A DNA stretch of 64,000 nucleotides. Source: Anniella stebbinsi. Its lineage: Eukaryota; Chordata; Lepidosauria; Squamata; Anniellidae. The position numbers and the translations under genes are program-made. Every line of letters starts with the position of its first letter. Positions within the stretch are counted from its first letter, which is position 1. The stretch is from contig JARDYH010000004.1 in assembly GCA_029215795.1 (NCBI GenBank), forward strand, positions 216,854,517 to 216,918,516. The letters run 5' to 3'. Below the pieces are notes generated by a model, which made no database searches, had not been told where the DNA came from, and saw only the letters and a list, made by a program, of their open reading frames with translations. This document shows positions 33,421 to 44,141 of this stretch, in pieces.

Positions 33421-34047
33421 TAGGGTGACCATATTTGGGAAATCAAAAAAGAGGACACCTAGGGACACCTGGCTTTCTGGGGCCACCTTAAAGTCCCCAA
33501 TTGGAGCGGAGGAGGGGAAAGCATGTCATTCTCACCCCCACCCCACTGCTCCAATCAGGCCTTTTTCTATAATGTCTGGGAATGACACGTTTTCCCCTTT
33601 TAAGGCCTTGATTGGAGCAGTGGGAGAGAATGACACAGCTCCAGAAAGCATGTCATTCCCCCCTGCCACGCTAATGGTGGCCTTAAAAGGGAAAGTGTGT
33701 AATTCCAGGTCATTATAGACTATTGCATAAAATCCCCCCTGACACCGAGGATAGAACAAAAACCAGGAGAAATCTGGGGAAATCCTGACAGGTTTTTTAA
33801 AATTATTTATTATTGCATTTATATCCCACCTTTTTTCTGCCAAGAAACCCAAGGCGGCATGCATAATCCTCCTCCTCTCCATTTTATCCTCCCAACAGCA
33901 ACCCTGTGAGGTGGGCTGGGCTGAGAGTCTGCAACTGACCCAAAGTCATCCAATGGGTTTCCATGGCTAAGTGGGGAGTAGAACCCAGATCTCCCAGCTC
34001 CCAGTCCAACACTTTAGCCACTACGCCACACCCTAGTGGTCACCCTA
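33421..34047. mobile_element. TAGGGTGACCATA-type palindromic element interrupted by a SINE
   Basis: TAGGGTGACCATATTTGGG at the left and GTGGTCACCCTA at the right are inverted ends. Inner arms include GAATGACACG/AGAATGACAC and GGAAAGCATGTCATTC. Flanking 8-mers GAACTGAG and GAATTGAT are similar but not identical. A MIR-like SINE occupies 33800-34036. Confidence 0.65.
33800..34036 (-). mobile_element. MIR-like CORE-SINE (antisense), copy 2, nested
   Basis: TTTATATCCCACCTTTTTTC, TCCCAACAGCAACCCTGTGA and CCAGTCCAACACTTTAGCC match the other two copies. It sits inside the element at 33421-34047, so it is the younger insertion. Confidence 0.85.
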
Positions 34048-34094
34048 GAATTGATCCAATGCAAGTTGGAAGCAGATCAGTTCATGCCTTAATT

Positions 34095-34445
34095 TTTAGG
34101 ATAGTTTTTTTTTTAAAGTTTGACTTCAATTTTTTTTCTAAAATTCAAGGCATGAACCAATCTGCTTTCAACTTGGCATGGCTAAAGCCTTACTTAAGAG
34201 GTACCATGGTGCCAAGTTTCATCTCTTCATCTTTACTTTCGTTCTTTTTTTTAATATACTGCTCAAGGCCCTAGACCCCAAAGAGGAGTATTGGGTTTGA
34301 ACTTTAAAAAATTCCTAAAAATCAAGGCATGAACAGATCTGCTTCATACTTGGCATAGCTATATCCCTACTTAAGAGCTACCATGATGCCAGGTTTCATC
34401 TCTTTATCTTTAAAAATGAGGGAGATGCAAGCATTTTGGTTGATT
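34095..34445. repeat. Interspersed repeat with tandem GGCATGAAC..CTTGGCAT units
   Basis: AAGGCATGAACCAATCTGCT and CCAAGTTTCATCTCTTCATC recur about 180 bp later as AAGGCATGAACAGATCTGCT and CCAGGTTTCATCTCTTTATC. Related sequence lies at 37240-37370 and 57000-57260. Family unclassified. Confidence 0.6.
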
Positions 34446-34586
34446 TATTAATGTTAAAAGTGAGTTCAACACATAATACTAGCTTTGATTTTATATTGGA
34501 TGTCAAGATGGTATAACATCCTGGCTGACGTTGGCTTGGTTGTCAACTGTATAATATCCAGTCATCCGTTACACAAAGCCATGAAA

Positions 34587-34972
34587 TTCATTAAACAAAA
34601 AACCTACGGTTTACAAAAACAATGTTAAGGCTCTACAGTTTCCAACCAAGCACCAAAAAGCAGGGAAATTGGGAGTTAAGGCTCCCAAGCCTTAACGCCA
34701 CATCCTCCCTAAGGAGGCAGAAAGTGCAAGTGAAATTCTCATTCTCCCAAAGCAGATAAACCATGAGGACAGGGTGGAGAATATGATATGCAGAGGTGAC
34801 TGTGGGGTTGTGGAAAACTGATCACGAACAACTTAGGGCCACCTACTCCTCTTTTTTTGTTTAGAGCAGCCCTACCCCAACCTGGTGCCCTCCAAAGCGG
34901 TTGGACTACAACTCCCATCATTGCAAGTCAGTATGTCCCATGGTCAGGAATGCTGGGACTTGTCATCTCAAA
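34587..34972. repeat. Left arm of long near-identical inverted repeat
   Basis: This 386-bp arm is the inverse of 36080-36451 with only about eight mismatches by eye and one 14-bp length difference. It includes an ACTACAACTCCCATCATTGC palindromic-family segment. Mirror open frames of about 60 codons in both arms are a by-product. Confidence 0.9.
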
Positions 34973-36079
34973 CACCTGGAGGGCAGCAGGATGGGGAATG
35001 CTGTTCCATACCCTTACCAAATTCAGGGTCTGCCCAATACTTTTCTCTCACACACATCTCGCATATAGCAGCACTCTTGATAACAAAAGGGACACTATTC
35101 ATTACAGATCTAGAACCAGAGCATGTGCCAGGCACTTCCAACTTTTGGTCAATATCCTGCCTTTCAAAGAACCAATGTTTTTTTTTCTTAAAATGTATTT
35201 ATAAAAAATATACTGTTCACTCCCCACAATCCCTGCACAATACATCATCTCATCAAAGCAACGGCAGAGCAGAAGAGGATTAGTTTGGCTGTCTTGAACC
35301 CCTTTCAGATGAGATTAGTTTGCAATTCTATACCTCTTGGGAGAAAGCCCTTGTGAATTCAGTGGCACTGGCTTCTGAGAAGATATGTATAGGAGTCAAC
35401 CTTCTCCAGCCTGGTGCTCTCCAGATGTGTTGCTCTGTAACTCCCATGTTATATGTTATGGGGAAGACAAAAATCAATTCATACTTAATTTTAAAATAAT
35501 ACTTACGCATGAAAGTATTAGGTGGTAGCTCTGCCTTTGATCTCACACTGCTGAACAAGTAAGAGAAATCCTTTATCTGATATTCAAGAAACAGACATCC
35601 TATGCCATGTGTTGAAAACTAATGTTGACGTCTGAAGGGCTATCTGGATTAGGTATTCAAGATTCATTCATTGTTGTTTCATTTGGTTTTGACAGTTTAT
35701 TTAAAGTGATGCAGCGCTTTTGTAGTTCCTTGATTGATCACATATCTTAATGCTGGAAAACATCATACTTTAGTACAGATGTGGGCAGAAAATAGATCTA
35801 TCCTGATGATTTGGACATCAACTCGTGGCATTCCTGATAACTGCCCATGCTGATAGGGGCTTTTACAAGTTGAATTCCAAAACATCTGAAGATCTACTTT
35901 CTGCCTTCCCTTGTTCTTGAACAACATTCCCCAACCTGGTGCCTGTCAGATGTGTTGGGTTGCAACTCTCAACATAAGGAGATGCTCTAAGAAATGAGAA
36001 GTAGCTGGTCCTAAGTTGTTCATCATCATTTCCCACAACCCCACAGTCACCTCTGCAGATCAAATTGCATATCTAGATT
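34973..36079. other. Spacer between the long inverted repeat arms
   Basis: A 1.1 kb spacer with an AGTAAGTCCC-type element (35312-35400), a partial AACCTGGTGCTCTCCAGATG repeat, and at 35930-36060 a third, more diverged copy of the arm segment containing CCACAACCCCACAGTCACCT. No gene seen. Confidence 0.7.
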
Positions 36080-36451
36080 TTTGAGATGACAAGTCCCAGC
36101 ATTCCTGACCATGGGACATACTGACTTGCAATGATGGGAGTTGTAGTCCAACACCTTTGGAGGGCACCAGGTTGGGGAAGGGCTGCTCTAAACAAAAAAA
36201 GAGATGTAGGTGGCTCTAAGTTGTTCGTGATCAGTTTTCCACAACCCCACAGTCACCTCTGCATATCATATTCTCCACCCTGTCCTCATGGTTTATCTGC
36301 TTTGGGAGAATGAGAATTTCACTTGCACTTTCTGCCTCCTTAGGGAGGATGTGGCGTTAAGGCTCCCAATTTCCCTGCTTTTTGGTGCTTGGTTGGAAAC
36401 TGTAGAGCCTTAACACTGTTTTTGTAAACTGTAGGTTTTTTGTTTAATGAA
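36080..36451. repeat. Right arm of long near-identical inverted repeat
   Basis: A 372-bp inverse partner of 34587-34972. It lacks 14 bp that in the left arm duplicate part of TTAAGGCTCCCAA, and is otherwise colinear to the last base. Confidence 0.9.
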
Positions 36452-37070
36452 TAAATCTCTCATGGGGATCAGTGGGACTTACTCACAAGTGCACACTTTC
36501 TTAATCTCCCAAGAAAGTGTGCACAACATTGCACCCAAAGATACCTTTACAAACCTTGGTTCTTGTGAGTCTTCAGCTGAAGTTCACTGCTCAAAGTCAC
36601 CTTGTGGTGGCAAAATGGTCATCTGAATCCACTCTGAGCTAAGGTCAGTTCCCATGATTGAAAATTGACATGAGCTATGTGGTCAGTTCAATGCACATTA
36701 CAGCTGGTCACATCAGCTGCTCATCTGCTTCATGGTCACATTGATTTTCAGTAGGGATTGGGGAACCCTATCAGTTCTGGTTCAGAAATCATTCAGATTT
36801 ACTGGATTGTTTTCCTTGATGCTCACAATGTCCGGTTTGTTATTTCAAACTCCAGTTTGCTCCAGCTAGGCTCTGACACAGGTGGATAATGTTATGCATG
36901 CATCAGTGGGGAACTTTATCTCTTGAGCTGTGGTTCCTCAGGGGTCTTCTGTCAGTGTCAATGATGAGCAGAGCCAAAGCCAGTGGTGGATGGGCCAGAG
37001 TCAAAAAATTTGGTGTGGCCACCCCCTTTCTCTCTCTTTTGCCACCCCTTTTCTTCCTCCCTCTTCTTCT
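36452..37070. other. Intergenic, no gene recognised
   Basis: Contains a small AGTAAGTCCC-type remnant (GTGGGACTTACTCACAAG near 36471) and unassigned sequence. Confidence 0.4.
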
Positions 37071-37078
37071 GCCACCCC

Positions 37079-37096
37079 CTTCTCTCTCTCTCTCTT

Positions 37097-37142
<46 letters not shown>
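37079..37142. repeat. (CT)n microsatellite
   Basis: About 25 CT units with a TTGGAT interruption. Frames across it (Leu/Ser or Arg/Glu repeats) are artefacts. Confidence 0.95.
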
Positions 37143-37143
<1 letters not shown>

Positions 37144-37825
37144 TCCTGCCCTGTCATCTGCTTGGGGAAGGAAAGATTGCTCTTGCCAGAGGGCTTTTGA
37201 AATTTGGATGAATGGTTTGAGAGGGGAAAATTTAAAAAAAATCATAAAAATTCAACAGATGAAGGGATCTCATTCAAGCTTGATACGCTTAAAGCCCTAC
37301 TAAATAGCTATCACAGCACCAAGTTTCATCTATTTATCTTTAAAAATGGCAGAGATGTATGCATTTTTGTTAATTCCCAATGACAATAATAGCGCAGTTC
37401 TCCAAAAACTGAGCGGTTTTCCCACGAGTAATCTGATGGTGTGGAGAGATGGACTACCTCTGAAAATCAGGGTGGGGAATCACCTCATTGGAGTGCTGCT
37501 CCAAATTTTGGAGTGGAAAAGATCTGCTCTGCGCACCCCTAATGAACTCTGCTCAGCTGGTCCCGCAAGCCGCTATGAAATTCCTTGACTGGGCTTGCCA
37601 TTCATGGAGAAGTCGGTGAAAAATGTTGCTCGCCTTTTCATGGGCTGAATCTGGCAACGGGATGTTGAAATCCCATGACCATTTGATGGCAAGATCCTCA
37701 GCGACAAGTTCTGAATCAGCCTCATTGTTTCACTCTGTTGGGTGACACGGCCTGCAGGGAACTAGTGGTCACCTTTTATCCTCATGCTTTGGCTGATAAT
37801 CTTACCTTCACAACTGGGAAGGGAC

Positions 37826-38015
37826 ATCAGACATCTGCCGTATACTGAGTCAAATCATTAGGCCATTGAGCTCAGTGTTGTTGACACTGACTGGCAGCAG
37901 CTCTCCAGGGTTTCAGGAAGGAGTTTTTCCTGCCTTACTTGGTGATACCGGGGATCGAACCTGGAACCTTCTGCACAAAGAAGCAGGTTGCTCTACCACT
38001 GAACCATGGCCCTTT
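37826..38015 (-). mobile_element. tRNA-derived SINE (antisense)
   Basis: On the - strand the copy starts AGGGCCATGGTTCAGTGGTA, a tRNA-like head with A box, then a B-box-like GGTTCGATCCCCGG, followed by the body CCCTGGAGAGCTGCTGCCAG, AGTGTCAACAACACTGAGC and TGACTCAGTATACGGCAG. A second copy is at 12306. Confidence 0.85.
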
Positions 38016-38225
38016 GCCAAGGTGCAAGTTGGAGGTCTAAAGAAATATTGCCTGGGCTTGGATAATCACGGAAGCGAAAGAAGCCACTGTACCATTTTCC
38101 CCTGGCCCTATGCCATTGATGGTCTTCTCCTCCAGGAATTCCTGCAGAAAAGAACAGGGAGAATGAGTAGGACTTCAGAACTTTCCTAAAGATCTTCAAA
38201 GTAGATGCCTAAAGCATGGAAAAGG

Positions 38226-38520
38226 GCAACAAAACTGATCAAGGGGCTGGAGCAACTCCTCTATGAGGAAAGGTTAAAACATCTGGGATTGTTTGGCTTA
38301 GAAATAAGATGAGTAGATAGAGGTTTACAAAATTATGCACAGTGTGGAGAAAGTGCATAGAGAGACATTGTCCTCCCTCACTCATAATACTAGAACCCAA
38401 TGCACTCATGTCCTGCTTGTGGGTTTCCTGCAGACAGCTGGTTGGCCAACGTGGGAACAGAATGCTGGCCCAGATGGACCTTGGTCTGATCCAGCATGGC
38501 TCTTCTTGTGTTCTTATCCC
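38226..38520 (+). mobile_element. CR1-like LINE 3' end (sense)
   Basis: GGCAACAAAACTGATCAAGG, TGGAGCAACTCCTCTATGAG, ATTATGCACAGTGTGGAG and the terminal TGGCTCTTCTTGTGTTCTTA are standard for the 3' end of a reptile CR1 element ending in a TTATGTTC-type short repeat. No ORF remains. Confidence 0.82.
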
Positions 38521-38706
38521 CTGATGGAAGCTCATTTCAAAGGTGCAGGGTCACTACTCAAAAGGTCCTTTCTCTTATACTCATCGATTTCACTGCCTTC
38601 GGTAGTATGCAAGCGAGAAAGGCCTCTGTTGATTATTTCCAATGGGAGTTCTTTTGCCGCCTGGATCTTCATAGGTCCCTGGGCTGCAAGTTACTTGTAG
38701 TATGGG

Positions 38707-38941
38707 TAGGGACGGGGGAGAAATTCATTCAATTCACATTTTAATGTGAACCGACTTAATTCCACACTTTCAAACCAATATGTGAACTGAAACTCAATTT
38801 ATCCTTTGAAATGTGCGCTGTTTCGAATTTTGCAATGCTTTTCTCCAATCATTTAATGTGTACAAAAAATGTACCTCAGGAAAAGTTGCACCCAAAAATG
38901 CATGTTAGTGAAAACAACATTAAAAATGCATTAGACTAGGA

Positions 38942-38999
<58 letters not shown>

Positions 39000-39196
39000 G
39001 GCAAAATTGTGTACAAACCCCCATGCATTAGGAGCAGTATTCACAAAAACGCACCCAAAGTTCTATGCAAACCTTCCCTCAAGTTCTGGACAATTCAAAT
39101 GTAATATTGGAAAATTTCTCAGGTTTGGACACACTTAAGATAGGAAAAATTAGAAACTGAGAAAAACTAATAATGGACCGATTCACTTATCCCTAG
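38707..39196. mobile_element. TAGGGA-ended palindromic MITE-like element with internal microsatellite
   Basis: TAGGGACGGGGGAGAAATTC at the left pairs loosely with GATTCACTTATCCCTA at the right. The AT-rich interior contains a (TA)n(GA)n tract at 38941-38995. Confidence 0.6.
38941..38995. repeat. (TA)n(GA)n compound microsatellite
   Basis: About 10 TA units followed by about 16 GA units. Confidence 0.95.
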
Positions 39197-39394
39197 CTAT
39201 GGGGACAAGTACAGCAAAAGACAAAATTAATAAATGTTACTGTTGCTTCTCCCAGACTGTAACCCACTAGAACTTCTTTACTCCAGAGTTACCTATTCAA
39301 GTCAATGAGTCCAGTCTGAAGGTTGCTGCAGTTGGCTACATCGACATAACCTCCTCACCCGCACCTCACCCGCACCTCAACGCACACACAATGG

Positions 39395-39690
39395 CTGCCT
39401 CCCTTCTCAATCATTTATTTAAAGTCATGTCAAGCAAGCTCTTCTCATTCATCTTTATGCAAATCCATCACTGTCGAGCCATTAGCGTATTGCTGGGGCT
39501 GGTATTAAAGTGCCTTCTTTTTAATTCCGTGCAGGGAAAGGCGAGCCCCATTGCTCAAGAATTATAGAAACTATTAGAGGAAAGTATGGGCAATAGGCAC
39601 TCGGAAAATAAAATAAAAAGCAACAGATAAAGTGGCAGGGTCATCGGTGAGATCAATCACTTAACAAAATAGCATTGTGCGGGGCAGGGT
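39395..39690. other. Repeat-free segment, candidate conserved non-coding element
   Basis: About 300 bp with no match to the window's repeats. Contains ATTTATGCAAAT-like octamer/POU sequence (CTTTATGCAAATCC near 39451), GCCATTAGCGTATTGC and ATCAATCACTTAAC. Homeodomain, POU and forkhead-type cores in a gene desert beside NKX6-1 fit an enhancer; conservation cannot be tested here. Confidence 0.4.
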
Positions 39691-39839
39691 GGGGGGTGGG
39701 CGGAAAGGCGTGAGATGGCGGCTTCCCGTCCAAATACTTAAGGGAGAGACGAACCCAACAGGGCCAGCCTGGAGGGTAGGCACAGTTGGGAAACTGCCAA
39801 GGGTTGACAACTCAGCAGGGGCCTACTGATCAGACCCCC

Positions 39840-40080
39840 CTGGAGGAATTCCTCCTCTTCAGCATTGCAGCCCGCATGGTCACATGCCTCTTGCTCTGGT
39901 CCAGACAATGGTGGTGGTGAGAAGGAGGAGGAGCAGGAGATGCCACTCCTGACTTGATCCCTGGCTCTTTGCCTGCTGTCAAGCAAGCAAGTGGAGGCAA
40001 TGATGGGAAAGAGGATGAGGAGCAAGAACAAGAGCAGCTGGTGACCATGGCTGTGAGAAGGGAGGCGAAATTGCTGAAGG
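39840..40080. repeat. Unclassified dispersed repeat, copy A
   Basis: Shares TCTGGTCCAGACAATGGTGG, AGGAGCAGGAGATGCCA and TCAAGCAAGCAAGTGG with 45290-45500, and is inverse to 49720-49975. The protein-like similarity between the copies follows from DNA similarity. Confidence 0.6.
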
Positions 40081-40089
40081 GCCCTCAAA

Positions 40090-40455
40090 AACCGAGCGCC
40101 GCTCTGGAACCCAGGAAGTCCAGAGGTTTGCTTGGTAGAAGAACCACACAAAAAAGGGAGCGACGTCTCGGGATACCATAGAAAGGCTTATTGTACAAAA
40201 GCCTGACGAGTTTTGGGCTCTGTTTTTTAGACTTTCTTGAAGGGGTTGTTATAAAGCCTGCGGAAATTATGAACAACTAACTGTCTTGTGGTGGCAACTA
40301 GATGTAGACATTATAACAAACCCCTGAAGAAGGCCTAAAAAAGCAGAGGCCAAAACGCATTGGGCTTTTGTATAATAAACTTCATCCTGAGACTTTTCTC
40401 CCATTGTCTGTACATCTTGGATGCTCACCCACCTTGAACCCTTGGTAGAAGAAAC
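40090..40455 (+). mobile_element. Retroelement-like fragment with hammerhead-like string
   Basis: CCCCTGAAGAAGGCC is followed 12 bp later by GGCCAAAACGCATTGGG and then TATAATAAACTTCATCCTGA. The CTGAAGA-stem-(G)AAAC pattern resembles hammerhead-like sequences reported in Penelope-like elements. The expected GAAA reads AAAA here, so any ribozyme is probably dead. The family assignment is tentative. Confidence 0.35.
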
Positions 40456-40574
40456 AGCCAATTACATAGGCCCCATGCGCCTTTCCTTATTTTGTGAGGG
40501 ATGGCAGTGAAAGCCAACGAGTGGGCATTCAGGTGTTAGATTTCTGGATGGTATTACAAAATGTGTATGTGTGC

Positions 40575-40770
<196 letters not shown>

Positions 40771-40785
40771 GTGTGTGGATGTTTG

Positions 40786-40875
40786 TGGTGGAGGCTGGTG
40801 GCTCTGATGTCAGTAGGGTGGTAAATCCACTCCGGGTTTCAGTCAGAACCCTAGAGGAGCTATCCAAGGTGCTTC
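40786..40875. mobile_element. Left half of a CAGTGGAGGCTGGTGGC-family element
   Basis: GGTGGAGGCTGGTGGCTC, CCACTCCGGGTTTCAGTCAG and CCTAGAGGAGCTATCCAAGG; the right arm is missing. Confidence 0.65.
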
Positions 40876-40934
40876 CACATCAGTGTGGCAGGGTGATTGC
40901 ATAATAAAAGCACCACCTGGAAGCACCTGTAGTG

Positions 40935-41254
40935 TAGGCTGACCAGATAAAATCCAGGTCAGGGCTCATGTAACTTTAACCATTGTAGAGAAAAGGGAAT
41001 TTCAGCCAGAGTCATTTGTATGCAATTAGTTCCTGGTGAGATTCCCTCTTCATCACTACTGTTAAAGTTGCAGGCACTATACTAGGGTGACCATATACAA
41101 AAGAAGGCAGGGCCCCTGCACCTTTAACTGTTGTGATGAAGAGGGAATATCACCAGGAATTAATTGCATACAAATGACACTGGCTGAAATTCCCTTTTCT
41201 CTACAACTGTTAAAGTTACATGAGCCCTGACCTGGATTTTATCTGGTCACCCTA
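40935..41254. mobile_element. Nested-palindrome hAT-type MITE, copy 3 (320 bp)
   Basis: TAGGCTGACCAGATAAAATC at the left and GATTTTATCTGGTCACCCTA at the right are near-perfect inverted ends. Perfect 8-bp duplication CTGTAGTG at 40927-40934 and 41255-41262. An internal end TAGGGTGACCATATAC begins at about 41092. Subfamily with AAATCCAGGTCAGGGC ends, shared with the 49386 copy. Confidence 0.92.
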
Positions 41255-41328
41255 CTGTAGTGTCATGGCTAAGAGCATGTGTTGTAAGTTGGGAAATCTC
41301 AGCCCTGAACTCTCTTAGAGCCTATCTA

Positions 41329-41430
41329 CACTACTGCATTAAAACGGCTTATAACAGTTTTAAACCAGTTAATTAACCGGTTTAAAACTGTTATAAACCA
41401 TTTTAAAGCTGTAGTGTAGATAGGCTCACT
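41329..41430. mobile_element. Palindromic element, GAGCCTATCTACAC family
   Basis: GAGCCTATCTACACTAC to GTAGTGTAGATAGGCTC with perfect inverted ends; the centre AACCAGTTAATTAACCGGTT is itself palindromic. Best-preserved copy of the family seen at 1285 and 2122. Confidence 0.85.
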
Positions 41431-41576
41431 GGCAGACCTCTGAGCTACAAAATGAAGTGGAAGGATTACTGAAATAGTGTATCCATGAAAGCGCTGACAC
41501 ATTCTATTATTTCTAAGTATATTTTTTAAAGTCTGAAATAATAATATAACGACAAAATTATTTTTCAGAAAGTAGC

Positions 41577-41660
41577 CATGGGCTGCATCTAATGTCAGAG
41601 TAGACCCATTGAAATGAAGGGGCCTTTCGTTAGAATAGCATTGGATACAAGCCCATGTTA
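41577..41660. repeat. Palindromic repeat, GACCCATTGAAATGAA type
   Basis: GCTGCATCTAATGTCAGAG and GCATTGGATACAAGCC ends around AGACCCATTGAAATGAAGGG. Confidence 0.6.
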
Positions 41661-41761
41661 GTCTCTTGGAGCAAATACAACCATAAATCCTATGGTATCT
41701 TAAGGAGTCCTGTGATGAGTGGGGCTAAAAATACAAAAAAGAACACCGTATTTTTGCTTAG

Positions 41762-41855
41762 TATTGCAGTCCTATACAGGTTTACTCAGCCGCAAGGCCC
41801 ACTGAGTTCAAAGAACTTACTCCCAGGTAATTATGGATAGGATTGGAGCCTAACG
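41762..41855. mobile_element. Short palindromic MITE-like element, AGTAAGTCCC family
   Basis: GTATTGCAGTCCTATACAGG to TATGGATAGGATTGGAGCC; well-preserved ends. Confidence 0.85.
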
Positions 41856-42199
41856 CTCTTACTGCCATGAATTACGCTCTCATTAATTTCAACATTTTAG
41901 AATGTGGGGGGGAGAAACTGCGTTAAGGCAAGGAAACATCCAATCGATTGGCAGTTCGGAGGAAAGGCTATGTGGCCAGTGTCCATCTGAAGAACCCTGG
42001 TGGGCCACATTGGAATCACAGGTAGGCCAGATTTGGCCCTGGGGCTGAGATTCAACACCTATGTTCTAAGATGCCTGATGCTGAATCTGGGTGCTCCACC
42101 CCCGACCTACACCCATTCCCCATATTGCATTAAGGTAGAGGCCAAACATGTACAATATAAGAAGGGAGTGACCGGATCACATAGTAGTTCTTGGTAACA

Positions 42200-43300
42200 A
42201 TACTGTCTTTTTAATAATTATTTAAATATAATTATTTTCATTGAATCCATTATAACATTTCCTTCTTTCATCCCTTCCTCCCCCCACACTCGCTTTCTAA
42301 TTCATAACTGTTCCACGTTGCTAACTCACTGCCATCAAATCTGCTTTTTTAAATATTAATTGCCAGGTTAGCAATCAGTTTCCAGTGGGTTTTTATTTTT
42401 ATTAAAAGAAAAAGAAAAAAGAAAGGAACGTACAGAAAATCCTCTAGAACAATCTCCCACGTTTAATGAGCGTGTTGCCCACATCCTCACCACCCCAGCA
42501 TGGTAATTGAGCAGATCTATTAACTTGTTACACTAGATTTGTTTAAAGAGACTATTACACAGTCATTTAATCAATTTGTTACACTGAAGGTCCTGACTTA
42601 TGAGACACTTGCCGTATGATTCCTTAATGACTGAATTAATTTGTTTTAATAAAAACCAACATTGTGTACAAGCACATTTCGAGAAATGAAATTTTGGAGA
42701 GCAGAACAGTCCAATGCTTCATCTGATTAGATTTTTTTTCACCCCTTCTTGTGGTTTCTGTAAGACTTGGAGTTGCCTTCCTTAGCTGCATGGTATAGGG
42801 GCGCATTTTTCTTTTTTATAGCGTCATTAATTTAATATGGATCATTAGTTCTTTATACACATGCATGTTCTGACAAATGTACCCAATGAATAATGCACCT
42901 AATGTGCTTAGGGCTCAAATGCATCACATCATAAACAGAAACGGCTTGGAAAATAAATAATTATCATAAATAATAATCAGCGTAACAGCAATTAATATAA
43001 GACCGGGCCTGTTCTTTCATGCTTTGGTGCACTAAAAGGCTTGTTTTACACACCCAAGACCTCAATGCTTAAGGTGGCAGAACAAACTGGGGCGGCGAGG
43101 GGGGGATTTAGGGGGGAATTAGAGGTTATCCGGAGAATGCATGTAGGACAAGAAAATCGGTTTTTGCTCTTGATGGAATCTGACATCTCTGGAATAGATG
43201 TAAATAAACACCAAGAAAAAGGACTTGGTGGTATTGATTATGCAAAATAATTACCACATTACCAATGTTAATGCACTATGTTAATGTAGTACATACAATG
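42200..43300. other. Repeat-poor AT-rich island, candidate cluster of conserved non-coding elements
   Basis: Roughly 1.1 kb almost free of the window's repeats, rich in TAATTA, ATTAAT and TTAATC-type cores (TGACTGAATTAATTTG near 42628, GCGTCATTAATTTAATATGG near 42822, AATAATTATCATAAATAATAATC near 42956). It is the longest such stretch downstream of the gene and my first choice for a distal NKX6-1 enhancer. Function is inferred from context only. Confidence 0.45.
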
Positions 43301-43479
43301 TTATTTTGGGTACCCCCCCCCCCCCACCAAGTAGGAAAACAGCCCAGAGAACAGGGCTATATGTGTGATCCTTGAGAAAAGCTTTTGGCACTGCAGGAAG
43401 AAAAGAAAGCAGAAGTTTCAACTTGCTGAGTTCATCATAACTGATATCAGCGATTAAGCCGAATGAAGCTAATGTTATT

Positions 43480-43900
43480 GAGACGGACGTCAACATTTCT
43501 GCTAATGGTGACCCACACTCTGCTCGTTGGATGCATTAAGGGATTCTGCACTCAGTAGCTTCTCAGTGATCATTATGGGGTATTCTAGGCATAAGTCTTA
43601 ACAATAGACAGCGATGGTTGAAGGCTGTTTTTGCAGAACTAGAAGGACCTTCGGACATTTCCTCTCAGGTCAAATTGGAGACCGGGTTGTTGGGGTGGGG
43701 AGACACTTCTCTTTTTATAGCTCGTCATCCTGGTCAGCAACTGGTTTTCTTGAAGGGCCACGCTGATGTTGCTTCCAGGTGGAGGCTCCTAGTGCTGCCA
43801 GGATTATGGAGCAATTGACTTTTTCTTCCTTAAGTAATTTTCTGCGGTAAGAAAAGAAAAAAGACATGGTAGGAGAGGTGGGAAAACACTGGAGAGTTAT
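43480..43900. other. Repeat-poor intergenic segment
   Basis: No gene or recognised repeat; no distinctive motif seen. Confidence 0.3.
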
Positions 43901-44050
43901 CAGTGGGCAGGGCCAGAATCTCCCCTTTCTTACACACAGAGAGACAGAGTTTATTTTATTTATTTAAAATATTTTTTATAATGCCTTTTGAGGTAGAACT
44001 TCCTTATATATACCCAATTCATAAACCCATCCACCATTTCCTTCTCTTCC

Positions 44051-44052
<2 letters not shown>

Positions 44053-44086
<34 letters not shown>

Positions 44087-44141
44087 TTCTCTGTCTCCCC
44101 CTTTCTCTCTCTTGCTCCCCCTTTCTCTCCGTCCCTTTCTC
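44053..44141. repeat. CT-rich simple sequence, left of inserted MITE
   Basis: (CT)n and CCCCTTTCT units that resume at 44462 after the 320-bp element. Confidence 0.9.

Noticed and set aside
34739..36313. Two near-identical 60-codon frames (MMGVVVQ .. WRAPGWGRAALNKK)
   Set aside because: They are mirror products of the inverted repeat arms and include translated palindromic-repeat sequence; no domain.
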